From contig NZ_JAGDFX010000008.1 in NCBI RefSeq assembly GCF_017498065.1, forward strand, positions 62,001 through 126,000: a DNA stretch of 64,000 nt. Reading direction: 5' to 3'. The translations under genes were made by a program, and so were the position numbers. Source of the DNA: Oceanisphaera pacifica (lineage in GTDB: Bacteria > Pseudomonadota > Gammaproteobacteria > Enterobacterales > Aeromonadaceae). Positions within the stretch are counted from its first letter, which is position 1; each line of letters begins with the position of its first letter. Below are positions 1-8,706 of this stretch, piece after piece. Below the pieces are notes generated by a model. The model saw only the letters and a list, made by a program, of their open reading frames with translations. It had not been told where the DNA came from and searched no databases.

Positions 1-44
1 AATAGCAACATAATCAGTTTCATTGCTAAGTTTAGTAATTTCAT
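1..44 (-). CDS. DUF1145 (YhhL-like) membrane protein, N-terminal fragment
   Basis: Only the first 14 or so codons are inside the window. The ATG overlaps the rsmD stop codon by four bases (ATGA), so the two are translationally coupled. The visible start, MKLLNLAMKLIMLLL, is a hydrophobic N-terminal segment. In enterics rsmD is followed by the small DUF1145 membrane protein YhhL in exactly this position and orientation, which is the main reason for the call. The rest lies outside the window, so identity rests on synteny and a short hydrophobic start. Confidence 0.5.
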   Translation of the reverse strand, partial: MKLLNLAMKLIMLL

Positions 45-637
45 TGTGCATTTTCCCTTTGATAAAGTTGATAAATAACGTGGCCTGCGTGCTTATCTTT
101 TAATAGTCGCCAATTCGTTGGCAGTGATAATGATTCAGATGATTGCTCTCGCTCGATATAAATTTTTGCATTATCATTTAGCCAGCCGTTTTCTTCTAAC
201 CACTGGCAGACATTGGGTAGTAATTCACGGTGAAATGGCGGATCGAGAAAAACTAAGTCAAACGCGCTAGCCGGAGTCTGTAAAAAACGTTCGGCATCGT
301 TATGAATGACTTTGCCTTGGGCTGCTGGCAAACTGGCAAAATTGTGTTGTAACTGTTGGGCGACTTTGGCGTCTTTTTCTATTAAAACGACCTCTTTCGC
401 GCCACGGGATAAGGCTTCAAAGCCCAAGCTGCCGCTGCCGGCAAACAGGTCTAAGCATCGGCAATGGCGAATATCGAACATTAACCAGTTAAACAATGTC
501 TCTTTTATTCGATCGCTGGTTGGCCTTAAACCTTCGCTATTGAGCACGGGTAATTTGCGCCCACGCCATTGTCCGCCAATCAAGCGAATTTGTCCGGTAC
601 CTGCTGCGGCCTTTTTAATTGGTTTTGCTTTTGCCAT
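41..637 (-). CDS. rsmD: 16S rRNA (guanine(966)-N(2))-methyltransferase RsmD
   Basis: A 198-residue SAM-dependent methyltransferase that modifies G966 of 16S rRNA during assembly of the small ribosomal subunit. The SAM-binding glycine loop DLFAGSGSLG is at residues 63-72 and the catalytic N-methyltransferase motif DPPF at 132-135. The N-terminal part with RPTSDRIKETLFNWL is typical of the family, and the length matches. It is divergent from ftsY, the same arrangement as in Escherichia coli, and overlaps a downstream DUF1145-type gene by four bases. Confidence 0.95.
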   Translation of the reverse strand: MAKAKPIKKAAAGTGQIRLIGGQWRGRKLPVLNSEGLRPTSDRIKETLFNWLMFDIRHCRCLDLFAGSGSLGFEALSRGAKEVVLIEKDAKVAQQLQHNFASLPAAQGKVIHNDAERFLQTPASAFDLVFLDPPFHRELLPNVCQWLEENGWLNDNAKIYIEREQSSESLSLPTNWRLLKDKHAGHVIYQLYQRENAQ

Positions 638-766
638 CTCGTTTCGCCGTGTTTCAATAAAGTGCTAGTATAAGGCGGTTTGCACCCATAAGGGGTGAGT
701 ATTCTAAAGAAGGTGCCGAGTTACGGCTAGTCCTAATCACCCTGACATTTAGTGAGTAATATCAGA

Positions 767-2095
767 ATGGCAAAAAAAGGTTTATTTTCTTGGCTGGGCT
801 TTGGCAAAAACAAAGATCAGCAAGCAAGGGACGTAGAGCAAGAACAACAAGCGCAACAGCTTGCTGAAGAGGCTAAGGCGGCTGAGGAAGCGCGGTTGGC
901 GGAAGAAGCCAAAGCGGCCGAGCAAGCTCGGTTGGCGGAAGAGGCCAAAGCGGCCGAGGAAGCACGGTTGGCGGAAGAAGCCAAAGCGGCCGAGCAAGCG
1001 CGGTTAGTGGAAGAAGCCAAAGCGGCCGAGGAAGCACGGTTGGCGGAAGAAGCGAAAGCGGCTGAAGCAGCACGGTTAGCGGAAGAAGCCAAAGCGGCTG
1101 AAGCAGCACGGTTAGCGGAAGAAGCCAAAGCGGCCGAAGAGGCACGGTTGGCAGAAGAAGCCAAGGCACCTAAAAAAGGTTTTTTTGCTCGCTTAAAAAC
1201 AGGCCTGCTTAAAACACGACAAAATATAGGATCCGGTTTTTTTGGCCTCTTTAGCGGTAAAAAAATTGATGATGATTTATTTGAAGAGCTAGAAACCCAG
1301 CTGTTAACGGCAGATTTAGGCGTAGAAACCACACTCTCAATTATTGATAACCTAACGCGTCAAGCCAACCGCCGTCAGCTAAAAGACGGCGAGGCCTTGT
1401 ATGAGCTGTTAAAAGAAGAAATGGCCGCTATCTTAAACAAGGTAGAGCAGCCCTTGGTGATTGATAATGATCATAAGCCCTATGTTATTTTAATGGTGGG
1501 GGTGAATGGCGTGGGTAAAACCACCACCATTGGTAAAATGGCGCGTCAGTTTCAAGGTGAAGGAAAATCAGTGATGCTGGCTGCAGGGGATACCTTTCGT
1601 GCCGCAGCGGTAGAGCAATTACAGATTTGGGGCGAGCGCAATGATATTCCTGTTATTGCCCAACATACCGGTGCCGATGCGGCTTCTGTTATCTATGATG
1701 CCGTATCAGCGGCTAAAGCACGAAAAGCTGATGTACTGATTGTTGATACTGCTGGGCGCCTACAAAATAAATCGCACCTAATGGATGAGCTGAAAAAAGT
1801 GGTGCGCGTTATGCAAAAAGTGGATGGCGGCGCACCACACGAAATTATGCTTACCTTAGATGCGGGTACAGGCCAAAACGCAATTAGCCAAGCCAAAATA
1901 TTTAATGATGCCGTGCCAGTCACTGGCATTACACTGAGCAAGCTCGATGGCACAGCCAAAGGAGGGGTTATCTTCTCTGTGGCTGATAAATTTGGTATTC
2001 CTATTCGTTATATTGGGGTGGGTGAACAAATTGATGATTTACGCCCCTTTGTTGCCCAAGAGTTTATTGAAGCCCTCTTCACGCAGGATGAATAA
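767..2095 (+). CDS. ftsY: Signal recognition particle receptor FtsY
   Basis: SRP-dependent GTPase that docks ribosome-nascent chain complexes at the inner membrane. The start chosen is the ATG at 767, giving [14 protein letters not shown], which matches the amphipathic membrane-targeting start of other FtsY proteins; a GTG five codons upstream (752) is the alternative. The acidic A domain is replaced by eight and a half copies of a 12-residue Ala/Glu repeat (860-1168). The NG domain follows, with G1 GVNGVGKT near residues 245-252, then [16 protein letters not shown] and [10 protein letters not shown]. The gene ends directly against the ftsE ATG, so ftsYEX is one operon. Confidence 0.97.
   Translation: MAKKGLFSWLGFGKNKDQQARDVEQEQQAQQLAEEAKAAEEARLAEEAKAAEQARLAEEAKAAEEARLAEEAKAAEQARLVEEAKAAEEARLAEEAKAAEAARLAEEAKAAEAARLAEEAKAAEEARLAEEAKAPKKGFFARLKTGLLKTRQNIGSGFFGLFSGKKIDDDLFEELETQLLTADLGVETTLSIIDNLTRQANRRQLKDGEALYELLKEEMAAILNKVEQPLVIDNDHKPYVILMVGVNGVGKTTTIGKMARQFQGEGKSVMLAAGDTFRAAAVEQLQIWGERNDIPVIAQHTGADAASVIYDAVSAAKARKADVLIVDTAGRLQNKSHLMDELKKVVRVMQKVDGGAPHEIMLTLDAGTGQNAISQAKIFNDAVPVTGITLSKLDGTAKGGVIFSVADKFGIPIRYIGVGEQIDDLRPFVAQEFIEALFTQDE
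860..1168 (+). repeat. 36-bp coding tandem repeat in ftsY A domain
   Basis: About 8.5 tandem units of 36 bp encode the 12-residue unit [12 protein letters not shown], with E/Q/A variation at one position and one L-V-E-E variant. Units differ at synonymous positions (gcc/gcg, gaa/gag, ttg/tta), so the array is not freshly expanded throughout, but several neighbouring units are nearly identical. The predicted product is a long, highly charged helix between the membrane-targeting start and the NG domain. Confidence 0.95.
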
Positions 2096-2770
2096 ATGAT
2101 CCGCTTTGATCAGGTTAGCAAGGTATATAGCGGTGGCTTTCAAGCGCTGCAAAAGGTCAGTTTCCACCTAGGAAAAGGGGAAATGGCCTACCTCACTGGG
2201 CACTCGGGGGCGGGTAAGAGTACCCTGCTTAAGCTGATAAGCGTGATGGAGCGACCCACAGATGGCCAAGTGTTATTTAATGGCCAAGATGTGAGTCGCA
2301 TTCGCCGTGGCCACATACCCTATGTGCGCCGCCGCATTGGCATGATATTTCAAGATCATCATCTCATTAATGCCCGCACCGTATTTGATAATGTTGCCTT
2401 ACCGCTAGTTATTGAAGGCTATAGCCATCAAGATATTCGCAGACGCGTGTCGGCGGCATTAGATAAAGTAGGCTTATTGGGCAAAGACCGATATTTTCCT
2501 CTGATGTTATCTGGCGGTGAGCAACAAAGAGTAGGCATAGCGCGCGCCATTGTGAATAAGCCCTTATTGCTATTAGCGGATGAGCCCACAGGTAATTTAG
2601 ATCCTGAATTATCAATGGAAATATTACGGTTATTCGAAGCTTTTAATAGCGTGGGCGTGAGTGTACTCATTGCCACTCATGACACGGGATTAATTAACTC
2701 GCAGCGTCACAGAACTTTAACCCTTAATGCAGGCCGACTAGAGCTGGAGAGCCGTGATGAGCAAATATAA
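2096..2770 (+). CDS. ftsE: Cell division ATP-binding protein FtsE
   Basis: ABC-type ATPase of the FtsEX divisome complex, which energises the activation of septal peptidoglycan amidases through EnvC (also encoded here, at 9064-10260). It has 224 residues, Walker A GHSGAGKST at 35-43, signature LSGGEQQR at 138-145 and Walker B ADEPTGNLD at 161-169. The ATG immediately follows the ftsY TAA, and its end overlaps the start of ftsX, so translation is probably coupled along the operon. Confidence 0.97.
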   Translation: MIRFDQVSKVYSGGFQALQKVSFHLGKGEMAYLTGHSGAGKSTLLKLISVMERPTDGQVLFNGQDVSRIRRGHIPYVRRRIGMIFQDHHLINARTVFDNVALPLVIEGYSHQDIRRRVSAALDKVGLLGKDRYFPLMLSGGEQQRVGIARAIVNKPLLLLADEPTGNLDPELSMEILRLFEAFNSVGVSVLIATHDTGLINSQRHRTLTLNAGRLELESRDEQI

Positions 2771-3704
2771 ATTATCTTTGCTACAGCGCTTGGTGATGTA
2801 TGGCACTGATCATATACGCCAGCTTTTTACTAGTTTAGGCGAGCTATGGCGCACACCATTAAGCTCGCTAATGACCATTGCCGTATTAGGGGTGAGCTTG
2901 GCGCTGCCGGCCAGTTTTTATGTACTATTAAAAAATGCCGAGTCGGTGAGTGCGGTGTGGCAAAGTAAGGCGCAAATTAGCCTCTACTTACAGCAAGAAA
3001 CAACAGAACAACAAGTGACCGAACTGCAAGCCCATTTGGCCGCCTTACCCGAAATAGACAAGGTGACCTATATTAGTGCCGAGCAAGGGTTGGCTGACTT
3101 TAAGGGGGCTGCCGGTTTTGCTGAGGCTCTCGATTTATTGGCAGAAAACCCCTTGCCAGCGGTCTTTATTGTGGGGCTATCGGAAGTAGGGCGCAGCCCA
3201 GAAGCTGCCGAGCAGTTGCTGGCCGACATTAAAGCTGAGCCTATTGTTGAGACGGCAAGGTTGGATATGGCTTGGTTAGCGCGTTTATCAGGCATAGTCG
3301 ACTTATTGCGCCAAGCTGTGGTAGGTATGGCGAGTTTACTGCTGGCAGGCGTATTGCTGGTGGTGGGCAACACCTTACGACTCAATATTTTAAATAGCCG
3401 CTACGAAATAGAAGTCATGAAGCTGGTGGGCGCCACGGATCGCTTTATTCAAAGACCTTTTTTATATGTTGGGCTTTGGTATGGCATAATAGGCGGCCTA
3501 TTAGCTTGGTGGTTAACCTTAGTGATGGTGTTTTGGCTTAGTCACAAGGTCAGTGCCTTAGCTGACTTATATCAAAGTGATTTCAATTTGTTGGGCTTAG
3601 GCGTAGAAGAGAGTGTGCTATTAGTGGTGACCGGTACACTATTGAGTCTACTTGCGTCTGGTTTTTCAGTGCGTCGGCATATTCGTGCTATAGAGCCGCA
3701 GTAA
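2757..3704 (+). CDS. ftsX: Cell division permease-like protein FtsX
   Basis: Membrane partner of FtsE. About 315 residues: a cytoplasmic N-terminus, a first membrane segment (LMTIAVLGVSLALPASFYVL), a large periplasmic loop carrying the expected EnvC-binding region, and three C-terminal membrane segments in the FtsX permease fold. The ATG at 2757 is preferred over a GTG one codon upstream (2754). It overlaps ftsE by 14 bases. A 202-bp gap to rpoH follows. Confidence 0.95.
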   Translation: MSKYKLSLLQRLVMYGTDHIRQLFTSLGELWRTPLSSLMTIAVLGVSLALPASFYVLLKNAESVSAVWQSKAQISLYLQQETTEQQVTELQAHLAALPEIDKVTYISAEQGLADFKGAAGFAEALDLLAENPLPAVFIVGLSEVGRSPEAAEQLLADIKAEPIVETARLDMAWLARLSGIVDLLRQAVVGMASLLLAGVLLVVGNTLRLNILNSRYEIEVMKLVGATDRFIQRPFLYVGLWYGIIGGLLAWWLTLVMVFWLSHKVSALADLYQSDFNLLGLGVEESVLLVVTGTLLSLLASGFSVRRHIRAIEPQ

Positions 3705-3842
3705 AGCGAGTCTGTTATTTGATTAAACTTGAACTTAATGAGTGAAGTGTGGTCTTATATGACCAGTACAACACCATTTCTAGAGCTTTGTTTTAAATAA
3801 ATACATTTTCCGCGTTGCAGCGTTCGGCAGGCATTGCTTGTG

Positions 3843-3862
3843 GCTAACCCCTAGGGATTAGC
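3843..3862. promoter_or_regulatory. Near-perfect 20-bp palindrome upstream of rpoH
   Basis: The sequence GCTAACCCCTAGGGATTAGC is symmetric at 18 of 20 positions and lies about 45 bp before the rpoH ATG, inside the expected rpoH promoter or 5' leader region. It could be an operator or a small mRNA hairpin in the leader. No T-run follows, so it does not look like a terminator of ftsX. Confidence 0.4.
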
Positions 3863-3906
3863 ATAAATAAGCCGCCAACGCTGCCGTTATACGGAGTCAT
3901 GTAACA

Positions 3907-4779
3907 ATGAATACGAGTGTAATGACGACAGATTTTCAGCGCCATTTCTCCCTTGTACCGCAAGGTAGCCTGGAGGCTTATATTCAGGCAGTAAATACCA
4001 TTCCTGTATTGAGTGCAGAAGAAGAAAAGTCACTCGCTGAACGACTACAAAGCGATGGTAGCCTATCTGCTGCCCGACAGATGATTATGTCGCATTTGCG
4101 CTTTGTGGTGCATATTGCCCGTGGCTATTCTGGTTATGGTTTGCCACAAGCAGACCTGATCCAAGAGGGTAATATTGGCTTAATGAAGGCGGTTAAGCGT
4201 TTTGACCCAGGTGTTGGGGTGCGCTTAGTTTCGTTTGCCGTGCATTGGATTAAAGCCGAAATTCACGAGTATGTATTACGCAATTGGCGTGTAGTGAAAG
4301 TTGCCACCACTAAGGCACAACGTAAGTTGTTCTTTAATCTGCGTAAATCTAAAAAACGTTTGGGTTGGTTTAACCAAGATGAAGTTAATATGGTTGCCGA
4401 AAATCTAGGTGTGCAGCCCTCTGAAGTGTTAGAAATGGAATCGCGCATGAGTGCGCAAGACCAAGCCTTCGATTTAGCATCAGATGACGACGAAAAAGAA
4501 ACTAACTTTTCGCCAGTTCAATATCTACAAGATCACAGTTCAGATGTGGCAACTCAAGTAGAAGACGACAACTGGGAGCAAACGGCAAATCGGCGTTTAC
4601 GCTCAGCGCTAGCTACATTAGATGAGCGTAGCCAACATATTATTCAAGCCCGTTGGCTAGACGAAGATGACAAGACCACTTTACAAGTGTTAGCTGATCA
4701 ATACGGTGTATCCGCAGAGCGAATCCGTCAGTTAGAAAAAAGTGCACTTAAAAAGTTAAAAGTGGCCATGGATTCTTGA
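3907..4779 (+). CDS. rpoH: RNA polymerase heat-shock sigma factor RpoH (sigma-32)
   Basis: Alternative sigma-70-family factor directing transcription of chaperone and protease genes after heat shock. 290 residues, as expected. Region 2 ([19 protein letters not shown]), the RpoH-specific box ([13 protein letters not shown]) and region 4 with the helix-turn-helix ([19 protein letters not shown]) are all present. Its place directly downstream of ftsYEX is conserved in gammaproteobacteria. A rho-independent terminator follows at 4801-4824. Confidence 0.97.
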   Translation: MNTSVMTTDFQRHFSLVPQGSLEAYIQAVNTIPVLSAEEEKSLAERLQSDGSLSAARQMIMSHLRFVVHIARGYSGYGLPQADLIQEGNIGLMKAVKRFDPGVGVRLVSFAVHWIKAEIHEYVLRNWRVVKVATTKAQRKLFFNLRKSKKRLGWFNQDEVNMVAENLGVQPSEVLEMESRMSAQDQAFDLASDDDEKETNFSPVQYLQDHSSDVATQVEDDNWEQTANRRLRSALATLDERSQHIIQARWLDEDDKTTLQVLADQYGVSAERIRQLEKSALKKLKVAMDS

Positions 4780-4800
4780 AGGTGAATGAAGACTGAAGAA

Positions 4801-4824
4801 AAGGCCCCGTTGGGGCCTTTTTTT
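4801..4824 (+). terminator. Rho-independent terminator of rpoH
   Basis: An 8-bp perfect GC-rich stem (AAGGCCCC / GGGGCCTT) with a 3-base GTT loop runs directly into a T-run. It lies 21 bp after the rpoH stop and before the carbonic anhydrase ribosome-binding site. Confidence 0.9.
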
Positions 4825-4869
4825 CCGCCAACAATCTATTCTAATAGAAGAAAAAAGCAGGAATACCCC

Positions 4870-5523
4870 ATGAGAATATTGAAGCAGCTGTTTAACAATA
4901 ACCAGGAATGGTCAGAGAGGATCAAAGCGGAAGATCCGACCTTTTTCGAGCAATTAGCGTTACAGCAAACACCTGAATATTTATGGATCGGCTGTTCAGA
5001 TAGCCGTGTTCCTGCCAACCAGTTAACAGGGTTATTACCCGGTGATGTATTTGTACACCGTAATGTGGCAAACCTGGTGATGCATACCGATTTCAACTGT
5101 TTGTCGGTGGTACAATATGCGGTAGAAGTACTAAAAGTGAAGCATATTATCATTTGTGGCCACTATGGCTGTGGCGGTGTTAGAGCTGTAATGGATGATA
5201 TGGAACTTGGGTTGATTGATAATTGGTTATGTAGCCTTAAAGACTTATATCAGCGTTATCGTAAAGACTTACACGACTTAGAAAGTGAGCAGTTACAAGA
5301 AGACGCACTGTGTGAACTAAACGTAGTAGAGCAGGTTTCCAACCTGTGCCGAACCAGCATAGTGCAGCACGCATGGCAGCGAGGACAAGAGTTATCTATT
5401 CACGGCTGGGTATACGGTATTAAAGATGGCAGATTGCATGATTTAGATGTCTGCGCATCAGAAAAAATGGAGACACCCGATGTATATCGTATTTTGCAGC
5501 AACGTATTTTAGATAACAGGTGA
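4870..5523 (+). CDS. can: Beta-class carbonic anhydrase (Can type)
   Basis: Zinc enzyme interconverting CO2 and bicarbonate in the cytoplasm. The ATG at 4870 is chosen because the protein then starts like E. coli Can and an AGGA ribosome-binding site lies just upstream; a longer reading frame from 4786 would run through the rpoH terminator. The zinc ligands Cys42, Asp44, His98 and Cys101 (motifs CSDSR and HYGCGG) fall at the same residue numbers as in E. coli Can. 217 residues. The gap to glpX is 36 bp, so the two may be co-transcribed. Confidence 0.95.
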   Translation: MRILKQLFNNNQEWSERIKAEDPTFFEQLALQQTPEYLWIGCSDSRVPANQLTGLLPGDVFVHRNVANLVMHTDFNCLSVVQYAVEVLKVKHIIICGHYGCGGVRAVMDDMELGLIDNWLCSLKDLYQRYRKDLHDLESEQLQEDALCELNVVEQVSNLCRTSIVQHAWQRGQELSIHGWVYGIKDGRLHDLDVCASEKMETPDVYRILQQRILDNR

Positions 5524-5559
5524 TGCCAATAGCGATCATTTGAACGATTAGGAAAGATC

Positions 5560-6567
5560 ATGAGACGTGAATTAGCCATTGAGTTTTCCCGCGTAACCGA
5601 AGCGGCCGCCTTGGCCGGTTACAAGTGGTTAGGTAGAGGCGATAAAAATACCGCTGACGGTGCTGCCGTGGCAGCAATGCGTCATGTATTAAATGAAATT
5701 GAAATTAACGGTGAAGTGGTTATCGGCGAGGGCGAAATTGATGACGCCCCTATGCTCTATATTGGTGAGCAAGTCGGCCTTGGCGGTGAAGACGTTGATA
5801 TTGCCGTTGATCCCATAGAAGGTACGCGCATGACGGCCATGGGTCAGTCTAATGCTCTCGCCGTGATTGCCGTGGGCGAAAAGGGCGCTTTTTTGCGTGC
5901 CCCCGACATGTATATGGAAAAGCTAATTGTAGGCGCGCGGGCCAAAGGTGCCATCGACTTGTCTAAGTCGATTGAACAAAATATAAAATCTGTTGCTAAA
6001 GCGCTTGATAAGCCACTATCACGCTTTACTGTGATTACCTTAGCCAAGCCCCGCCACGACAAAGCCATTAAAACCATGCAAGCATTGGGTGTGCGCGTGT
6101 TTGCTGTGCCCGATGGTGATGTGGCTGCTTCTATTTTGGCCTGTGTGCCAGAAAGCGAAGTAGACATGCTGTATTGCATTGGTGGCGCTCCTGAAGGTGT
6201 GATTTCGGCAGCGGCCATTCGCTCGTTAGATGGCGATATGCAAGCGCGCCTAGTTCCGCGTTACGAAGTAAAAGAGCCAACAGAAGAAAACGTTGAACTG
6301 GGTAAGCAAGAAGTAGCACGTTGCCAAGAAATGGGCATTGAAGTGGGTAAAATTTTAAAATTAGAAGATATGGCCCGCACCGACAACGTACTGTTTGCTG
6401 CCACCGGCATTACTAAGGGTGATTTGCTAGAAGGTATTAGCAGCGATGGTTATTATGCCCATACCGAAACGCTAGTGATCCGCGGTAAGTCGCGCACTGT
6501 ACGCCGCATTCGCTCTACCCATATTTTATCTCGTAAGCAACAAGCACTAAAAGATATTATTTTGTAG
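5560..6567 (+). CDS. glpX: Class II fructose-1,6-bisphosphatase GlpX
   Basis: Gluconeogenic phosphatase converting fructose 1,6-bisphosphate to fructose 6-phosphate. 335 residues, full length for the class II family. The metal-binding motifs GEGEIDDAPM and DPIEGT of the lithium-sensitive phosphatase superfamily are visible, followed by the GGAPEGVISAAA segment. An AGGAAAG ribosome-binding site precedes the ATG. It is not next to glpFK here; a strong terminator follows at 6591-6616. Confidence 0.95.
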   Translation: MRRELAIEFSRVTEAAALAGYKWLGRGDKNTADGAAVAAMRHVLNEIEINGEVVIGEGEIDDAPMLYIGEQVGLGGEDVDIAVDPIEGTRMTAMGQSNALAVIAVGEKGAFLRAPDMYMEKLIVGARAKGAIDLSKSIEQNIKSVAKALDKPLSRFTVITLAKPRHDKAIKTMQALGVRVFAVPDGDVAASILACVPESEVDMLYCIGGAPEGVISAAAIRSLDGDMQARLVPRYEVKEPTEENVELGKQEVARCQEMGIEVGKILKLEDMARTDNVLFAATGITKGDLLEGISSDGYYAHTETLVIRGKSRTVRRIRSTHILSRKQQALKDIIL

Positions 6568-6590
6568 AAGCTAACATGCTAGCAATAGAA

Positions 6591-6616
6591 AAAGGGATGC
6601 CACGGCATCCCTTTTT
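6591..6616 (+). terminator. Rho-independent terminator of glpX
   Basis: A 10-11 bp perfect stem (AAAGGGATGCC / GGCATCCCTTT) with a very short loop, followed by T residues, 23 bp after the glpX stop. Its A-rich left flank could let it serve the convergent strand as well, but fumC ends 165 bp away. Confidence 0.9.
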
Positions 6617-6642
6617 ATTATGCTATTGGGCCTGAGCCCACT

Positions 6643-6680
6643 TCGTCATTGCGAGAAGTGCAACGACGCGGTAATCCATC
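6643..6680. repeat. Dispersed CGTCATTGCGAG-type repeat
   Basis: The stretch beginning TCGTCATTGCGAGAAGTGC and continuing to GGTAATCCATC matches the widely distributed bacterial intergenic repeat that starts with CGTCATTGCGAG and ends with GCAATCC/GGTAATCC. Only one copy was seen in the window. It sits between the glpX terminator and another palindromic repeat. Confidence 0.65.
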
Positions 6681-6689
6681 TAACAAGCT

Positions 6690-6775
6690 GCCGTACGCTT
6701 TACGCTGAGCGCCTTACGAAAAAACAAAACCGCCGTTTTCTTTAACATAAAGCGTATGGCGTACCACGTACAGCT
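6690..6775. repeat. Palindromic intergenic repeat, family C (copy 1)
   Basis: Outer arms GCCGTACGCTTTA (6690-6702) and TAAAGCGTATGGC (6748-6760) are inverted copies of one another with one mismatch, enclosing a 45-bp centre. The right arm recurs at 37970-37982 as GTAAAGCGTATGGC. It lies just downstream of the fumC stop codon and could add a hairpin to the fumC mRNA 3' end. Confidence 0.7.
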
Positions 6776-6781
6776 GTATGT

Positions 6782-8143
6782 TTAACGCGTAAGCGCAGCG
6801 GGATCGAGCAGGGTGCGTAGTTCGTCCTCCGACAGCTCGGTGTGCTCAAGTGCCACATCCAATATCGGTCTTTGCTCTTTGTAAGCTTGTTTGGCAATTT
6901 TAGCTGCATTATCGTAACCAATAACCGGGTTTAATGCTGTTACCAAAATAGGGTTTTTAGCTAAGTTCTCATCAATATGCGCCTGATTGATAGTAAAACC
7001 ACTAATGGCATCGGCTAACAAGGGCGCTGAGTTACTCAGTAATTGGGTCATGGTTAATAGGTTGCTGGCTACTAAGGGTAGCATCACATTCAGCTGAAAG
7101 TTACCCGACTGGCCGGCCACTGTGTTGGCTGAATCTAGGCCAATAACTTGTGCTGCTACCATGGCAATGGCTTCAGGTATTACCGGGTTAACCTTACCCG
7201 GCATAATAGAAGAGCCAGGTTGTAGAGCAGGCAATTGAATTTCGCCAATGCCGGTCAGGGGGCCTGAGTTCATCCAGCGTAGATCATTGGCAATTTTCAT
7301 TAGTGCCACCGCCAATGTTTTTAGCTGACCCGACAGCTCTACCGCTGTGTCTTGACTGCTTAAACTATAAAAATAATCTTCTGCTGGGCAAAAGTGTAAC
7401 TCTGTTTGCTGATTAAGATAATCACAAGCTAACTGCGCTTGGCGTGGATCGGCATTAATACCAGTACCAATAGCTGTGCCCCCCAGAGCCAGTTGCTGTA
7501 GTCGGCTTTGCAGGCCATCCAGTCGCTGGCTGGCATAGCGTATTTGTGTGGCCCAACCGCCTAGCTCTTGGTCAAAGCGCAGTGGCATGGCATCCATTAA
7601 ATGGGTACGGCCGGTTTTTACTTGGTCGGTTAGCTGCTCACCTTTAGTGAGTATGGCTTGTTCTAGTTGTAACAGCGCCGGCATTAAGCTTCTGGTAAGA
7701 CTCAGCGTTGCACTTAGGTGCAGAGCAGAGGGGATAACGTCGTTTGAACTTTGGCCCATATTAACGTCGTCATTGGCGCCTACCTTTTTACCCAGCGCGC
7801 TACTGGCTAAGTGTGCTAGCACCTCATTTACGTTCATATTGGTGCTGGTGCCAGAGCCGGTTTGGTAGATATCAATCGGAAACTCATTAGGATGCTGACC
7901 ATCAATGACGGCGTTAGCGGCGGCAATAATGGCGTCGGCTTTGTCTTGGTCTAGCCGCTTAAGTTGAGCGTTAGCCTGCGCACACGCGGCTTTTATGCTG
8001 GCAACCGCACTAATAAAAGCGGGGGGCAAAGGCTGGCCTGAGATGGGGAAGTTATTAATGGCTCTTTGTGTTTGCGCACCATAAAGTGCGTTGGCGGGTA
8101 CTGTTACTTCACCCATAGAGTCGGTTTCAGTTCTCATCTTCAT
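6782..8143 (-). CDS. fumC: Class II fumarate hydratase FumC
   Basis: Iron-independent fumarase of the TCA cycle, hydrating fumarate to malate. 453 residues. The family signature GSSIMPGKVNP is at 310-320, with the substrate-binding TGSGTSTNMNVNE near 95-107 and the catalytic histidine in TGRTHLMDA. An AAGGAG ribosome-binding site is five bases before the ATG at 8143; a second ATG two codons in is possible. It is a single gene, convergent with glpX and close to panM. Confidence 0.96.
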   Translation of the reverse strand: MKMRTETDSMGEVTVPANALYGAQTQRAINNFPISGQPLPPAFISAVASIKAACAQANAQLKRLDQDKADAIIAAANAVIDGQHPNEFPIDIYQTGSGTSTNMNVNEVLAHLASSALGKKVGANDDVNMGQSSNDVIPSALHLSATLSLTRSLMPALLQLEQAILTKGEQLTDQVKTGRTHLMDAMPLRFDQELGGWATQIRYASQRLDGLQSRLQQLALGGTAIGTGINADPRQAQLACDYLNQQTELHFCPAEDYFYSLSSQDTAVELSGQLKTLAVALMKIANDLRWMNSGPLTGIGEIQLPALQPGSSIMPGKVNPVIPEAIAMVAAQVIGLDSANTVAGQSGNFQLNVMLPLVASNLLTMTQLLSNSAPLLADAISGFTINQAHIDENLAKNPILVTALNPVIGYDNAAKIAKQAYKEQRPILDVALEHTELSEDELRTLLDPAALTR

Positions 8144-8196
8144 TCTATCTCCTTAAAAGGCTAAGCCATTTGGTTCGATAAACAGTCAGCGTGGTA

Positions 8197-8583
8197 TTAA
8201 TGACAGCTTAGCAAAGTTGTTTGTGCATTAAAGCCTTGGCTGGTTAAAAACGCGACTAGATCGTTTTGTTGTACCCCAGGAGCTTGTTGAATATGGCAGC
8301 TAATGTGTGGGTGGCCATTGGCATGGGCGTCTTGCTTAATTTGGCGCAATAACTCTTGGCCAATACCACGACGGCGCGTAATATCGCGCACGGCAATAAA
8401 GTTGAGCTGTGGTGTTTGCTGTGCTTTATGGTGTTGTAACCAAGCCAGTGCCACGGCTTTATCGTTAAAGGTTGCCAGGTAAAACATGGCCTGCTCGGGC
8501 AGTTTGTGACCCTGTAAAATAAGGTTCACATGGTGGCAATATTGTTCGGGAATGTGCGCTAAACGATGTACAGTGAGGCGCAT
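8197..8583 (-). CDS. panM: PanM/PanZ-like GNAT-fold protein (aspartate decarboxylase maturation factor)
   Basis: A 128-residue small GNAT protein. The acetyl-CoA-binding segment VRDITRRRGIGQELL closely matches the E. coli PanM segment VREVTRRRGVGQYLL, and the flanks (MRLTVHRL at the start, FLTSQGFNAQ near the end) also align. PanM promotes self-cleavage of the PanD precursor, so it acts in beta-alanine and coenzyme A synthesis. The match was made by eye; a generic GNAT acetyltransferase is the alternative. An AAGGAG site precedes the ATG. Confidence 0.75.
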   Translation of the reverse strand: MRLTVHRLAHIPEQYCHHVNLILQGHKLPEQAMFYLATFNDKAVALAWLQHHKAQQTPQLNFIAVRDITRRRGIGQELLRQIKQDAHANGHPHISCHIQQAPGVQQNDLVAFLTSQGFNAQTTLLSCH

Positions 8584-8706
8584 AATGGCTCCTTAAAAAG
8601 CTCAGTTTATCATGCTATGTGTCTAGCATTAGTGCTAACTAGCTATGTTTTTTGGTCTAATACTCTTTACCTAAAAAGAGAAGCCGACAACAGTGAGAGA
8701 GTGCTA

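Noticed and set aside
306-668. Plus-strand ORF over rsmD
   Set aside because: Antisense shadow of a well-conserved gene with no ribosome-binding site or recognisable product.
860-1168. Possible CRISPR-like or minisatellite array
   Set aside because: Units are contiguous with no spacers and encode an in-frame Ala/Glu helix in ftsY.
782-1332. Three long reverse-strand ORFs over the ftsY repeat
   Set aside because: They exist only because the 36-bp repeat keeps all frames open; composition is repetitive and ftsY on the plus strand is certain.
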